A DNA stretch of 64,000 nucleotides, taken from NCBI GenBank assembly GCA_018333075.1, contig BORH01000008.1:1-64000 (forward strand). The letters are read 5' to 3'. The notes under the pieces are model-generated. The model had not been told where the DNA came from, ran no database searches, and saw only the letters and a list, made by a program, of their open reading frames with translations. Shown here one piece after another: positions 16,139 through 25,227 of this stretch; position 1 is the first letter of the stretch; each line of letters begins with the position of its first letter. This DNA comes from Heyndrickxia sporothermodurans (lineage in GTDB: Bacteria; Bacillota; Bacilli; Bacillales; Bacillaceae_C). The translations under genes were made by a program, and so were the position numbers.

Positions 16139-17743
16139 TTGGATTTAAAGAAAAAAGTCGGTCAGCTTATGGTATTTGGATTTCATGGGAAAGAGGCAAC
16201 TCCGGAGATTAAAGCATTAATAAAGGAATACCATCTTGGTTCAATTATTTTATTTGGGAGAAATATTGGAACACCTGAAGAAGTGCTTAAGCTGACAACT
16301 GAGCTGCAACAAGTAGCAAAGGAAGCAGGACATAAACATCCATTACTTATATGCACGGACCAGGAAAATGGGGCGGTTCGTAGGCTTGGAGAAGGTACAA
16401 CTGTTTTTCCAGGGGCAATGTTATTAGGAGCCACAAAAAGACTGGAAAATGCAAATAAAGTTGGAAATGCTACAGGGAAAGAACTGAAGGCATTAGGGAT
16501 TAACTGGAATCTATCTCCTGTGTTAGATGTCAATAATAATGCCCGAAATCCAGTTATTGGTGTACGATCATTTGGTGAATCACCAAAAAATGTTTCTGAG
16601 CTTGGTCATGAATTAATGAAAGGAATGCAGAATGCAGGAGTGATCACAACATTAAAGCATTTTCCAGGCCATGGGGATACAAGTGTGGATTCACATCTAG
16701 ATCTTCCTACAATCGACCATAGTATGGAACGGCTTCGAGATGTAGAATTATTGCCATTTAGAAACTGTATAAAAAATAGTGCCGATACAGTCATGACCGC
16801 ACATGTGTATTTTCCTTCAATTGAGAACCGTCACGGTGTTCCTGCAACACTTTCAAAAAAAGTAATTACTGGTTTGCTAAGAGAAGAGTTAGGCTTCGAT
16901 GGAGTTGTGACAACAGACTGCATGGAAATGAAGGCGATTTCAACTACAATTGGAACACCACAAGGAGCCGTAGAAGCAATTAAAGCGGGAGTAGATATTG
17001 TATTAGTTTCTCACTCATATGGTCCACAAGTGGATTCTTTAGAAGCAGTTATCCATGCGGTAGAATCAGGAGAAATTGAAATCGATGTAATTGAAGCTGC
17101 ACTTGAGCGAGTGAGGAAACTAAAAGAAAAATATTTACACTGGAGTGATATTCCTCTTAACGAAGAGATTAACGTTCCTGAAGTTGTAGGCTGCAAAAAG
17201 CACGATGAGATGGTCAATGAAGTGTACCGTCAAGGTGTAACCATTGTGAAAAATGAGCAAGGTATCATCCCATTATCGACGGATGCTTCTCACAGAGTAC
17301 TTATGGTGTATCCAGAAAATAATTCGACGATGGCTGTTGAAGATAAAAGATATTCAACCTTTTCGTTAGGTGAATCGATAAAGGAAGAGCATCCAAGTGC
17401 GCAAATCATCCAATTATCTAATCCTCCATCAGACAATGAAATAGAGGAGATCGCTCGGCAAGCGAAATCCTTTGATACGGTAATTATTGCGACATTATCA
17501 ATAACAGCTGATAGTAGTCAAAGAAAATTGGTTGAAAAAGTAGTGGAAAAAAATAATCGAGTAATCGTTGTAGCAACTAGAAGTCCTTACGATTTAGCAT
17601 ATTTACCTTATGTCCCAGGGTATGTTTGTACGTACGAATTTACGACACCCGCATTAAAAACTGCTTCACAAGCAATCTATGGGAAGAAATCAGTCGAGGG
17701 ACAACTTCCAGTAACTTTGCCACAGCACATTAGTCAGAAATAA
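16139..17743 (+). CDS. nagZ: beta-N-acetylglucosaminidase NagZ, GH3, no signal peptide
   Basis: This roughly 534-residue GH3 enzyme removes non-reducing GlcNAc from GlcNAc-MurNAc-peptides. The diagnostic loop KHFPGHGDT (173-181) supplies the His-Asp acid/base dyad of NagZ, and Asp260 in TTDCMEM is the nucleophile. About 180 residues follow the barrel, a second domain as in B. subtilis NagZ. The N-terminus (LDLKKKVGQLMVFG) shows no signal peptide or lipobox, whereas the B. subtilis enzyme is exported. I chose TTG at 16139, after GCGGAGG; the ATG at 16118 lacks a ribosome binding site. Together with AmiE and NamZ it points to intracellular muropeptide breakdown. Confidence 0.92.
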   Translation: MDLKKKVGQLMVFGFHGKEATPEIKALIKEYHLGSIILFGRNIGTPEEVLKLTTELQQVAKEAGHKHPLLICTDQENGAVRRLGEGTTVFPGAMLLGATKRLENANKVGNATGKELKALGINWNLSPVLDVNNNARNPVIGVRSFGESPKNVSELGHELMKGMQNAGVITTLKHFPGHGDTSVDSHLDLPTIDHSMERLRDVELLPFRNCIKNSADTVMTAHVYFPSIENRHGVPATLSKKVITGLLREELGFDGVVTTDCMEMKAISTTIGTPQGAVEAIKAGVDIVLVSHSYGPQVDSLEAVIHAVESGEIEIDVIEAALERVRKLKEKYLHWSDIPLNEEINVPEVVGCKKHDEMVNEVYRQGVTIVKNEQGIIPLSTDASHRVLMVYPENNSTMAVEDKRYSTFSLGESIKEEHPSAQIIQLSNPPSDNEIEEIARQAKSFDTVIIATLSITADSSQRKLVEKVVEKNNRVIVVATRSPYDLAYLPYVPGYVCTYEFTTPALKTASQAIYGKKSVEGQLPVTLPQHISQK

Positions 17744-17846
17744 AAAGAGTCGACAAGGATATGAAGGAGGTGAGGGGGGAGAAAAAGGTCAACATTATGT
17801 TTTTGCATAATATTAATAATGGTCATGATTGATAGGGGGAAAGTAA

Positions 17847-19214
17847 ATGAAAAAATTAATCATTTTTATGCTATCTATTATTCTGGTTATTTCAATGGTT
17901 GGATGTAGTAGTGATGAAACGGGTGGAAAAACAAAGGATGGGAAAGATGTTATTACTGTCTGGACATTTCCACACTATCGAGAAAATAAAGATACAGGAC
18001 AAAAGAGCTATGAACAACACCTAAAGGAATTAATTGCAGATATAGAAAAAGAAAATAAAGATATAAAAGTTAAATATGAAATTTTGTCTTGGGAAGAAGG
18101 AGATAAAAAGTTCGATATAGCTTTAAACTCTGGAAATCCTCCTGATATCTTTTTTTCTGTTATGCAGCCAAAATATATCAAAACTGGTTTAGCTGTTCCT
18201 TTAGATGAATACATTACTAAAGAAGATCGTGATGATTTAGAGCCGTTTGCTATTAATAACTTTTCTAGTGACGGAAAACTTTGGGCCATTTCTCAATGGA
18301 TTTCTATCCATACATGGGGTGGAAACAAAAAGCTTATGGAAGCTGCAGGAGCAGATGTAGCTAAAATACAAAAAGACGGATGGACTTGGCAGGAATTTTA
18401 TGATATTTCAGAGAAAATTTCTAAAATGAAAAGTAAAGATGGCAAAAAAGTTTATGGTTTCGCTACTCAAGGGAAAAATGAGGAAACATTTACACATTTA
18501 ATGAGAAATAATGGAGTTGTAAAATCCATCAGCGAAGATGGAAAATTCCATTGGGACGGAGATAAGGCTGTTGAAACTCTTCAATTTATGAAGAAGTTAA
18601 TGGATACAGGTGTTATGCCAAAAGAAACTGCTGGAATCGACGAACAAAAAGTAACCGATATGTTTAATGCAGGACAAGTAGGAATGTACGGAAGAACAGG
18701 TCCATATCAAGTACGCTTTAATGATAATAGAAACAAAGAAATTGATGCGGGTAAAGTGAAAGGTGAAAAAATCGATTTTGTTTTATTACCTTTCCCTCAT
18801 AATGAAGGGGAAAAAGAAGTAGCTACCGGCGGTGGTGGCGGTATGTGGTTATTCAAACAAAAGAACTATAAAGGTGATAAGCATACGGAAAATGCAGCAA
18901 AGGTATTAAAATATATTACTGGAACAAAATCTAGTGTTACTGCTGCTACTCTCTTTATTCCTCCAGCAAGAAAATCTGGACAAGAAATGTATAAGGATTT
19001 ACTTCAATTAAATACAGACAATGGCCAGTTTATTAAGAGAACATTAGATTATGTAGTTCCTGGAGCAAAATTAGAGCCTGATATTGCGCAAAAACAAGAT
19101 CAAATCTTAAATGATGGAATAAGACCGAAATTCCAAGGGTTTTTAGCAGGTGAATTAAGTCCTGAACAGGCAGTAGAGCAATGGACGCAGGTTGCAAATA
19201 GTGTGCTGAAATAA
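17847..19214 (+). CDS. sugar ABC transporter substrate-binding lipoprotein (importer 1)
   Basis: The 455-residue family 1 (MalE-like) extracellular solute-binding protein has a basic N-terminus, a hydrophobic stretch and the lipobox MVGC with lipidated Cys20. It would capture the substrate outside the membrane for the two permeases that follow. It lies about 100 bp after nagZ and before a 19224-19256 hairpin, which usually raises binding-protein mRNA over permease mRNA. Context suggests GlcNAc-MurNAc-type muropeptides or their disaccharides; the family itself covers many oligosaccharides, so the ligand is inferred. Confidence 0.88.
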   Translation: MKKLIIFMLSIILVISMVGCSSDETGGKTKDGKDVITVWTFPHYRENKDTGQKSYEQHLKELIADIEKENKDIKVKYEILSWEEGDKKFDIALNSGNPPDIFFSVMQPKYIKTGLAVPLDEYITKEDRDDLEPFAINNFSSDGKLWAISQWISIHTWGGNKKLMEAAGADVAKIQKDGWTWQEFYDISEKISKMKSKDGKKVYGFATQGKNEETFTHLMRNNGVVKSISEDGKFHWDGDKAVETLQFMKKLMDTGVMPKETAGIDEQKVTDMFNAGQVGMYGRTGPYQVRFNDNRNKEIDAGKVKGEKIDFVLLPFPHNEGEKEVATGGGGGMWLFKQKNYKGDKHTENAAKVLKYITGTKSSVTAATLFIPPARKSGQEMYKDLLQLNTDNGQFIKRTLDYVVPGAKLEPDIAQKQDQILNDGIRPKFQGFLAGELSPEQAVEQWTQVANSVLK

Positions 19215-19223
19215 AAGATTGAT

Positions 19224-19261
19224 AAGCATATCCGTTGTAATAAAGCGGGTATGCTTTCCTA
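19224..19261 (+). terminator. intra-operon hairpin after the first binding-protein gene
   Basis: AAGCATAtCCG (19224-19234) pairs with CGGgTATGCTT (19246-19256), one mismatch, 11-nt loop. A weak TTTCCT follows. It is probably a partial terminator or mRNA stabiliser that biases expression toward the binding protein. Confidence 0.6.
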
Positions 19262-19292
19262 CTAGTAGATTTGAATAAAAGGAGATGAATCT

Positions 19293-20216
19293 ATGGCCAC
19301 GGCATTAAGTGAAACTCCTAAAAAATGGTCATGGGATAACTTTAAACAATTTATTAAGGATTATGGTTGGTGCTACATTTTTATAGCCCTTCCATTTCTC
19401 CTATTTCTTGTTTTTACAGTGTATCCATTAATAACGGCCTTTATTATGAGTTTTCAAGAATATGGAATTCTAGAATCTAAATTTATAGGTTTAAAGAATT
19501 ATCAATACTTATTAGAAAACGAGATTTTTTGGAAATCTATGAAGAATACAGTCATCTATACATTAGGTACTGTACCTGTAAATATTATCATTACATTTTT
19601 CTTGGCATTGATGATCTTTCCTTTAAATAAGCGTTCTCAAACTTTTTTTAAGGCTTCTTTCTATCTTCCAGCAGTAACATCGGGAATAACGATGTCGCTA
19701 ATCTGGTTGTGGATGTTTGATCCTACTCAATCTGGTTTGATGAATATTATTTTAGGATGGTTTGGTTTTGACCAGCAAATGTGGCTAGCTAGCTCCAATT
19801 CCGCTCTCTTCTCAATTATGTTAATGACATACATAGGCGGTCATGGTAGTGGAGTCATCTTGTATTTAGCCGCAATGGGTGGTATTCCAAAGTCACTTTA
19901 TGAAGCAGCTGATATTGATGCTGCAAGCTGGTGGTCTAAATTAAAGAATATTACATGGCCGTTACTTAAACCAACGACCTTATATATGTTAATCACAGGC
20001 GTAATCGGGTCATTTCAGGTTTTTGAGGCAACATATGTTATGACTCAAGGGGGACCCAATTTTGCAACAACAACTATTGCGTATTTAATCTATCAGCATG
20101 CATTTCAATACTATCAATTTGGATTAGCATCTGCAGAAGCCTTTATTCTAGGCTTTATCATAATAGTAATTTCAGTATTGCAATTTAAATATATGTCTAG
20201 TGACGTAGAATACTAG
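19293..20216 (+). CDS. sugar ABC transporter permease, MalF type (importer 1)
   Basis: The 307-residue CUT1-family permease has six membrane segments. The cytoplasmic EAA loop appears as LYEAADIDAASWWSKLKNITWPLL (around residues 205-229), the contact for the ATPase. A long hydrophilic N-terminus of about 30 residues precedes TM1. It is preceded by AAAAGGAGATG and followed 11 bp later by its partner permease. Confidence 0.9.
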   Translation: MATALSETPKKWSWDNFKQFIKDYGWCYIFIALPFLLFLVFTVYPLITAFIMSFQEYGILESKFIGLKNYQYLLENEIFWKSMKNTVIYTLGTVPVNIIITFFLALMIFPLNKRSQTFFKASFYLPAVTSGITMSLIWLWMFDPTQSGLMNIILGWFGFDQQMWLASSNSALFSIMLMTYIGGHGSGVILYLAAMGGIPKSLYEAADIDAASWWSKLKNITWPLLKPTTLYMLITGVIGSFQVFEATYVMTQGGPNFATTTIAYLIYQHAFQYYQFGLASAEAFILGFIIIVISVLQFKYMSSDVEY

Positions 20217-20227
20217 GAGGGATTGAT

Positions 20228-21124
20228 ATGGAGCTTAAATCTGTAACCGATCCTCAATATCAAATTGTTCTGGATGAGAAAAAGGACTCGAGAAGGAAGA
20301 GAGTAAAAAGAATAGGGTTATCAATTGTTTACATTATATTAGGAATATGGGCAGTATTCACTTTTGTTCCATTGTTGTGGATGTTAAGTTCCTCCTTTAA
20401 GGATTCATCTGCAATAACTGCAGTTCCACCTGAATTGATACCGAAAAAGCCAACTTTGGATGCATTCAAGAGAATTTTCGAAGTAGGTGGAATGGCAAGA
20501 TGGTTTTTGAATAGTACGATCGTTGCAGGTGTGAGTACAATTATTAATGTGTTCTTTGCAGCGTTAGCAGGGTATGCATTTTCAAAATTGAAATTTCCAG
20601 GGAGGAATACTATATTTTGGGTCTTGCTCTCTTCTATGATGATACCTGGCCAAGTTACTCTTATTCCTCTGTATATATTAGTCGTTAACACGTTTCATTT
20701 GGAAAATACATATGTGGGCCTAATTGTTCCAGGAATGATTAGTGTTGGAAGTATATTTTTAATGAAACAGTTTATGAGTTCACTTCCTGGATCACTTATT
20801 GATGCTGGCCGGATTGATGCATGTAGTGAATTTGGTATTTTTTGGAAAATAATCCTTCCTATGTCTAAGCCTGGTTTAGCCGTTTTAGGAATATTTACTT
20901 TCGTTGGTCACTGGAATAACTTTTTCTGGCCATTTCTAGTAACTAATACAAATAGTATGAGAACATTACAAGTTGGTTTAACAAGCTTTAGATTTGAAAA
21001 TTTACAGGATTACGGGGCAATGATGGCGGGAGCAGTATGTAGTGCAATCCCTATGATTATTGTTTTCCTTGCATTACAAAAGTACTTCTTGCGTGGTATC
21101 ACTATTGGAGCTGTTAAAGGATAG
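20228..21124 (+). CDS. sugar ABC transporter permease, MalG type (importer 1)
   Basis: This 298-residue partner permease has a charged N-terminal tail (about 1-38), six membrane segments and an EAA-type loop whose usual EAA is changed (IDAGRIDACSEFGIFWKIILP, about 193-213). A TAGGAGGG site overlaps the end of the MalF-type gene. With its partner it forms the channel of importer 1. Confidence 0.9.
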   Translation: MELKSVTDPQYQIVLDEKKDSRRKRVKRIGLSIVYIILGIWAVFTFVPLLWMLSSSFKDSSAITAVPPELIPKKPTLDAFKRIFEVGGMARWFLNSTIVAGVSTIINVFFAALAGYAFSKLKFPGRNTIFWVLLSSMMIPGQVTLIPLYILVVNTFHLENTYVGLIVPGMISVGSIFLMKQFMSSLPGSLIDAGRIDACSEFGIFWKIILPMSKPGLAVLGIFTFVGHWNNFFWPFLVTNTNSMRTLQVGLTSFRFENLQDYGAMMAGAVCSAIPMIIVFLALQKYFLRGITIGAVKG

Positions 21125-21135
21125 GAGGAAATTCT

Positions 21136-22236
21136 GTGGCAGAAGTGAAATTTATCAATGTTATTAAAGAGTTTGAAGATGAAAGAAAAGGGAAGGTTCG
21201 TGCCGTAAATGATGCGAATTTTACTGTTAAAGATAAAGAATTTCTTGTATTTGTTGGTCCATCAGGATGCGGGAAAACCACTTCTTTACGTATGATAGCC
21301 GGACTAGAGCGACAATCTAGCGGGGATATTTATATCGGAAATCGGTTAGTAAATAAAGTACATCCAAAGGATCGAGACATAGCTATGGTCTTTCAGGATT
21401 ATGCCCTTTATCCACATATGACTATAAAGGAGAATCTTGCTTTTGGGTTAAAAAACTTAAAAACGCCAAAAGCTGAAATTGAAAAGAAAATTAAAGAGGC
21501 TGCAGCTATATTAAGCATTGAAAACCTATTAGATAGGAAGCCGAGGGAGTTAAGTGGTGGACAAAAGCAGCGTATTGCTGTTGGAAGAGCTATCGTTCGA
21601 AATCCGAGTGTTTTCTTATTCGATGAGCCTTTAAGTAATCTGGATGCGAAATTAAGAGTACAAATGCGTGTGGAGCTTTCCGAATTACATAAAAGGCTTG
21701 GAGCAACAGTTATTTATGTTACACATGACCAAGTTGAAGCTATGACGTTAGGTCAAAGAATCGTTGTTATGAATCAAGGTGAAATTCAACAGATTGCCTC
21801 ACCAGAGGAATTATATGAATTTCCAAACAATATGTTTGTTGCAGGATTTATTGGTTCACCGCCAATGAATTTCGTTAAGGCAAGATTAGATGGAAATCAA
21901 TTAATAACCTCAGACTATACATTTACAGTACCTGGAAAATTATTGGAAAAATATAAAAACTATCAGAAAAAAGAGGTCGTATTAGGGATAAGACCGGAAG
22001 ATATTGTTTCTACAAATCTATTAAATCATCAACCAGAAGTAAATGTGGTTACGCCAACACTAAAAGTTGTTGAACATCTAGGAGCAGAGCTATTATTTTA
22101 TTTTAATATCGGTGATGATCAAGTGACCGGAAGAGTAAGTGCCGATGCAAAGCTAAGTAGTCTGACAAAGGTGGAACTATTCTTTAATTTAGAGAAAATG
22201 CATCTTTTTGATCCAACGACTCAAAAGAGAATTTGA
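21136..22236 (+). CDS. sugar ABC transporter ATPase, MsmX/UgpC type
   Basis: The 366-residue ATPase has Walker A GPSGCGKTT (41-49), the Q-loop VFQDYALYP, signature LSGGQ (139-143), Walker B with Asp163-Glu164 and a switch His in YVTHD. The C-terminal third is a TOBE/OB regulatory domain, as in MsmX and MalK. Importer 2 (27427-30486) has no ATPase, so this one may energise both, as MsmX does for several importers in B. subtilis. The start is GTG, with GGAGGAA 7 nt upstream. Confidence 0.92.
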   Translation: MAEVKFINVIKEFEDERKGKVRAVNDANFTVKDKEFLVFVGPSGCGKTTSLRMIAGLERQSSGDIYIGNRLVNKVHPKDRDIAMVFQDYALYPHMTIKENLAFGLKNLKTPKAEIEKKIKEAAAILSIENLLDRKPRELSGGQKQRIAVGRAIVRNPSVFLFDEPLSNLDAKLRVQMRVELSELHKRLGATVIYVTHDQVEAMTLGQRIVVMNQGEIQQIASPEELYEFPNNMFVAGFIGSPPMNFVKARLDGNQLITSDYTFTVPGKLLEKYKNYQKKEVVLGIRPEDIVSTNLLNHQPEVNVVTPTLKVVEHLGAELLFYFNIGDDQVTGRVSADAKLSSLTKVELFFNLEKMHLFDPTTQKRI

Positions 22237-22273
22237 AATTTTAAAAATTTGAAGAAGGAACGGTGATATTGAT

Positions 22274-22960
22274 ATGCTATCGATCAGTAAATTACTAAAA
22301 AAAACAGGGCATCAGATCTTTTTAAACATTCTTACCATACTGGGAGTTAGTATATGCTGGTCGTTATTTATCGTTCCTGCGGTCTTCTTACTCCCAATTA
22401 CTTGGGCAATTATCTTTTTAATGATTACCTTCCTACCAGCGACAACGGCCGTCTATGCAGTTATTCAGCACGTTTTGTTAGGGAAAAAGTATCGGTTTGG
22501 AATGTTTCTTAAGTCTTTTGCACGTTTTTTCAAAAGAGCATTCCTGCTCGGGCTAATTTATAGCTTAGCTGTTCTTATCCCTTTATCTGAATGGTGGTAT
22601 TACTTAAATATCAACAATAGCTACTTTATTTTTATTTTTGCCGTATTTCAAACCTATCTTTGCTTAACATTTCTTGCAACGCAAGTATATGCGATTCCAA
22701 TCCTAGTGCTTAAAGATGTAAAAGCGATTTATGCGATGAACCTATCGATTAAAGAATTTATGAGACATACATGGTATACAATCGGACTATTTGTACAAAT
22801 TCTTTGTATTACAGTTCTAATAAGCTTCACAGTAATTGGGTTCTTTTTATTATTTATTGGAATGCTTTCTGTTTTTGTTTTAAATGCAACTGAGAACTTA
22901 GAGTTAGCTAAAAAGGAGAAAAATGTTGTAGAGAAAAAGAGAATTGAGCAAACAGTATGA
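22274..22960 (+). CDS. DUF624 (YesL-like) membrane protein
   Basis: The 228-residue protein has about five hydrophobic segments and belongs to the DUF624/YesL group. Such proteins often accompany CUT1 sugar importers and glycoside hydrolases in Bacillaceae, but their function is unknown. It lies between the importer ATPase and the second mupG. The end overlaps the next start in an ATGA arrangement, so translation is coupled. A weak GAAGGAACGGTGAT lies upstream of the ATG. Confidence 0.75.
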   Translation: MLSISKLLKKTGHQIFLNILTILGVSICWSLFIVPAVFLLPITWAIIFLMITFLPATTAVYAVIQHVLLGKKYRFGMFLKSFARFFKRAFLLGLIYSLAVLIPLSEWWYYLNINNSYFIFIFAVFQTYLCLTFLATQVYAIPILVLKDVKAIYAMNLSIKEFMRHTWYTIGLFVQILCITVLISFTVIGFFLLFIGMLSVFVLNATENLELAKKEKNVVEKKRIEQTV

Positions 22961-24018
22961 GTATTAAAGGTGGCATCTCATTTTATCTATTAGATTATGC
23001 TGATATCGAAAAAAGTATTTATTACATAACTAAAGCAAACGAAATGGGAATTGATGAGGTATTTACTTCCTTTCAATATGGGAACATGGATGATGTATTA
23101 CATGTCTTGTCTAAGTGTCAAGATTTAAACTTGAATGTTGCCGCAGATATAAATAACCAAATATTTAAAAAGTATTGCAAAGATTATAATGATCTGTCGG
23201 TTTTCAAAGAAATGGGTTTAAGTGGAATTCGTTTAGATTATGGATTTCACTTAGAGCAGCTAGCGGAAATGACTTGGAATCATTCTAATTTGCAAATAGG
23301 AATAAATGCACTTTTAGATAATAAAGAGCAGAAACTTTTTAAAAAGATTAAGTTCAATCACCCTAATGTATTTGCCTCTTTTAATTATTACCCGCGCGTT
23401 GAAAGTGGGATGTCGCAGAGCTATTTAATAAGTCAAAGTCAATTTTTTTATCAACAAAATATCTCGCTGAGAGTATTTATAGCTGGCGAATCATCTAAAC
23501 GAGGACCTATCTTTGGTGGGTTGCCTACATTAGAATATCACCGCTATAGTTTTGCTCCATCTAGTAGTTCCTTTTATCATCTCGTCAAAGGAATAGATGT
23601 TATTTATATTGGGGATCCATTCATACATCACAATGAGCTTCAACATTTTAAAAGATCGCTAGATAAAGAGACTATATGGATAAAGGTTGTACCAACTAAA
23701 ATGTTATCAGAAATTGAGTATCAAATATTATTTAATACCCAACATGTTTTACGTAAGGATGAAAGCGAGTGGGTACATCGTTCATCAGCTGGAAGATTAA
23801 AAAACGATTGGGTTGGAAAAGGAGAATGTCTTGAACGACCAAAAGGTTCAATTACGATAGATAATGAATTTTACGGACGTTATATGGGGGAGCTTCAAAT
23901 CATAAAAAAAGATTTACCTTCCGATGAACGTGTTAATCTAGTAGCGAAAATTGTAAATGGGGATCAATATATTTTGGAGCACTTAACTGGGGGAATGAAA
24001 ATTCAGTTTTACAAATAG
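22957..24018 (+). CDS. divergent second MupG-like protein (DUF871)
   Basis: The 353-residue DUF871 protein is clearly related to the MupG at 7959: both share SGIRLDxGF, GGLPTLExHR and a C-terminal TIDNEFYGRYMGELQI. It differs in the region that reads GCHNFYPHRYSGLS in the first copy; here it is ASFNYYPRVESGMS, losing the His and changing the basic pair. It also lacks the SHDAQFGPWP segment, which here is SSKRGP. The ABC context supplies unphosphorylated disaccharides, so this copy may have a different substrate or leaving group from true MupG. It is translationally coupled to the DUF624 gene. Confidence 0.75.
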   Translation: MSIKGGISFYLLDYADIEKSIYYITKANEMGIDEVFTSFQYGNMDDVLHVLSKCQDLNLNVAADINNQIFKKYCKDYNDLSVFKEMGLSGIRLDYGFHLEQLAEMTWNHSNLQIGINALLDNKEQKLFKKIKFNHPNVFASFNYYPRVESGMSQSYLISQSQFFYQQNISLRVFIAGESSKRGPIFGGLPTLEYHRYSFAPSSSSFYHLVKGIDVIYIGDPFIHHNELQHFKRSLDKETIWIKVVPTKMLSEIEYQILFNTQHVLRKDESEWVHRSSAGRLKNDWVGKGECLERPKGSITIDNEFYGRYMGELQIIKKDLPSDERVNLVAKIVNGDQYILEHLTGGMKIQFYK

Positions 24019-24058
24019 CAATACTTTTTCTCTTTCAAATGAAAGGATGTGCATTCAC

Positions 24059-25210
24059 ATGAAGCTAGGTGTAACGGTTTTTTTGGAAGAATACTCTTCG
24101 AAATTTAAAAATAAGAGAATCGGGCTTGTGACAAATATGACAGGAGTTAATGAGTCTCTTATTCCTACTATTGATTTATTTAATGAGCATCCTAATATTC
24201 AGCTAACGGCATTGTATGGACCTGAGCATGGAATAAGGGGAGATGCAAAAGAAGGAGAGAAAGTAGAGTCGTTCATTGATAAATATACAGGATTGCCAGT
24301 GTATAGTTTATATGGGACTTCGAAAAAACCAAGTAAAGAAATGCTGGATCCTGTTGATGTCCTTGTGTTTGATCTTCAAGATATCGGAGCAAGGTATTAT
24401 ACATTTATTTATACAATGGCTTATGTAATGGAAGCTTGTGCAGAATATGGCAAGCATTTTATTGTTTTGGATCGACCAAATCCCATTTCTGGTCTAGCTA
24501 CTGAAGGGAATTTAGTAGAAGAAGATGTTCGCTCATTTGTCGGCTTATATCCTATTCCCAATCGACATGGAATGACAGTAGGTGAGGTTGCACAGCTTTA
24601 TAAATATGAGTTCGGTATTAATTGTGAACTTACTATTGTTCCGATGCAGGGCTGGACACGCGATATGTATTTTGATCAGACAGGACTATTGTGGGTTCCT
24701 CCATCACCCAATACCACTGGAATGGATATGAGTGTTCTTTATCCGGGAACTTGTTTAGTAGAAGGAACTAATTTGTCTGAGGGGCGGGGGACGACAAGAC
24801 CCTTTGAGTACATCGGGTCTCCTTTTATTGAAGGTTATCGGTTGGCTAAGAATTTTAATGAGAAAAAGATTCCTGGAGTATTAGCTAGGCCTGTTTCCTT
24901 TCTTCCTACCTATCAAAAATATAAAGATCAGGCTTGTGAAGGGGTTCAATTGCATGTAGTAGATCGGCAAAAGATACATTCATTAAGGATTGGATTAACC
25001 CTATTAGAATTAATCGCTGAAATGTATCCAAATCAATTTGAATTTAGCAAAAATCAAGAAAGCGGAAAGTACTTTTTTGATTTATTAGCAGGTACGAAGC
25101 GGTTAAAACACCTAATATTGCAAGGGAACAAGAATCAATTTCTCGATGAGTGCAGTGAGCAACTTGAAAGCTTTAATATTAGAAAAAAACCTTATTTAAT
25201 CTATAAGTAG
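24059..25210 (+). CDS. namZ: NamZ-like exo-beta-N-acetylmuramidase (DUF1343), no signal peptide
   Basis: This 383-residue protein is of the DUF1343/YbbC family. B. subtilis NamZ removes MurNAc from non-reducing ends of glycan fragments. Family landmarks here are TALYGPEHGIRG with Glu56, FDLQDIGARYYT, DRPNPISG and EGRGTTRPFEYIGSPF. The B. subtilis enzyme is secreted, whereas this one starts MKLGVTVFLEEY without an export signal. I prefer the ATG at 24059, spaced from AAAGGATG, over 24047, which overlaps it. With NagZ it would allow stepwise removal of both sugars from imported glycan pieces in the cytoplasm. Confidence 0.88.
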   Translation: MKLGVTVFLEEYSSKFKNKRIGLVTNMTGVNESLIPTIDLFNEHPNIQLTALYGPEHGIRGDAKEGEKVESFIDKYTGLPVYSLYGTSKKPSKEMLDPVDVLVFDLQDIGARYYTFIYTMAYVMEACAEYGKHFIVLDRPNPISGLATEGNLVEEDVRSFVGLYPIPNRHGMTVGEVAQLYKYEFGINCELTIVPMQGWTRDMYFDQTGLLWVPPSPNTTGMDMSVLYPGTCLVEGTNLSEGRGTTRPFEYIGSPFIEGYRLAKNFNEKKIPGVLARPVSFLPTYQKYKDQACEGVQLHVVDRQKIHSLRIGLTLLELIAEMYPNQFEFSKNQESGKYFFDLLAGTKRLKHLILQGNKNQFLDECSEQLESFNIRKKPYLIYK

Positions 25211-25227
25211 TGCTAAGGGGTGTCCAT

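Noticed and set aside
17744-17846. Purine-rich AAGGAGGTGAGGGGGGAG between nagZ and the binding protein
   Set aside because: It looks like a ribosome binding site, but no open frame of useful length follows; the real site for the binding protein is the GGGGGAAAG just before its ATG.
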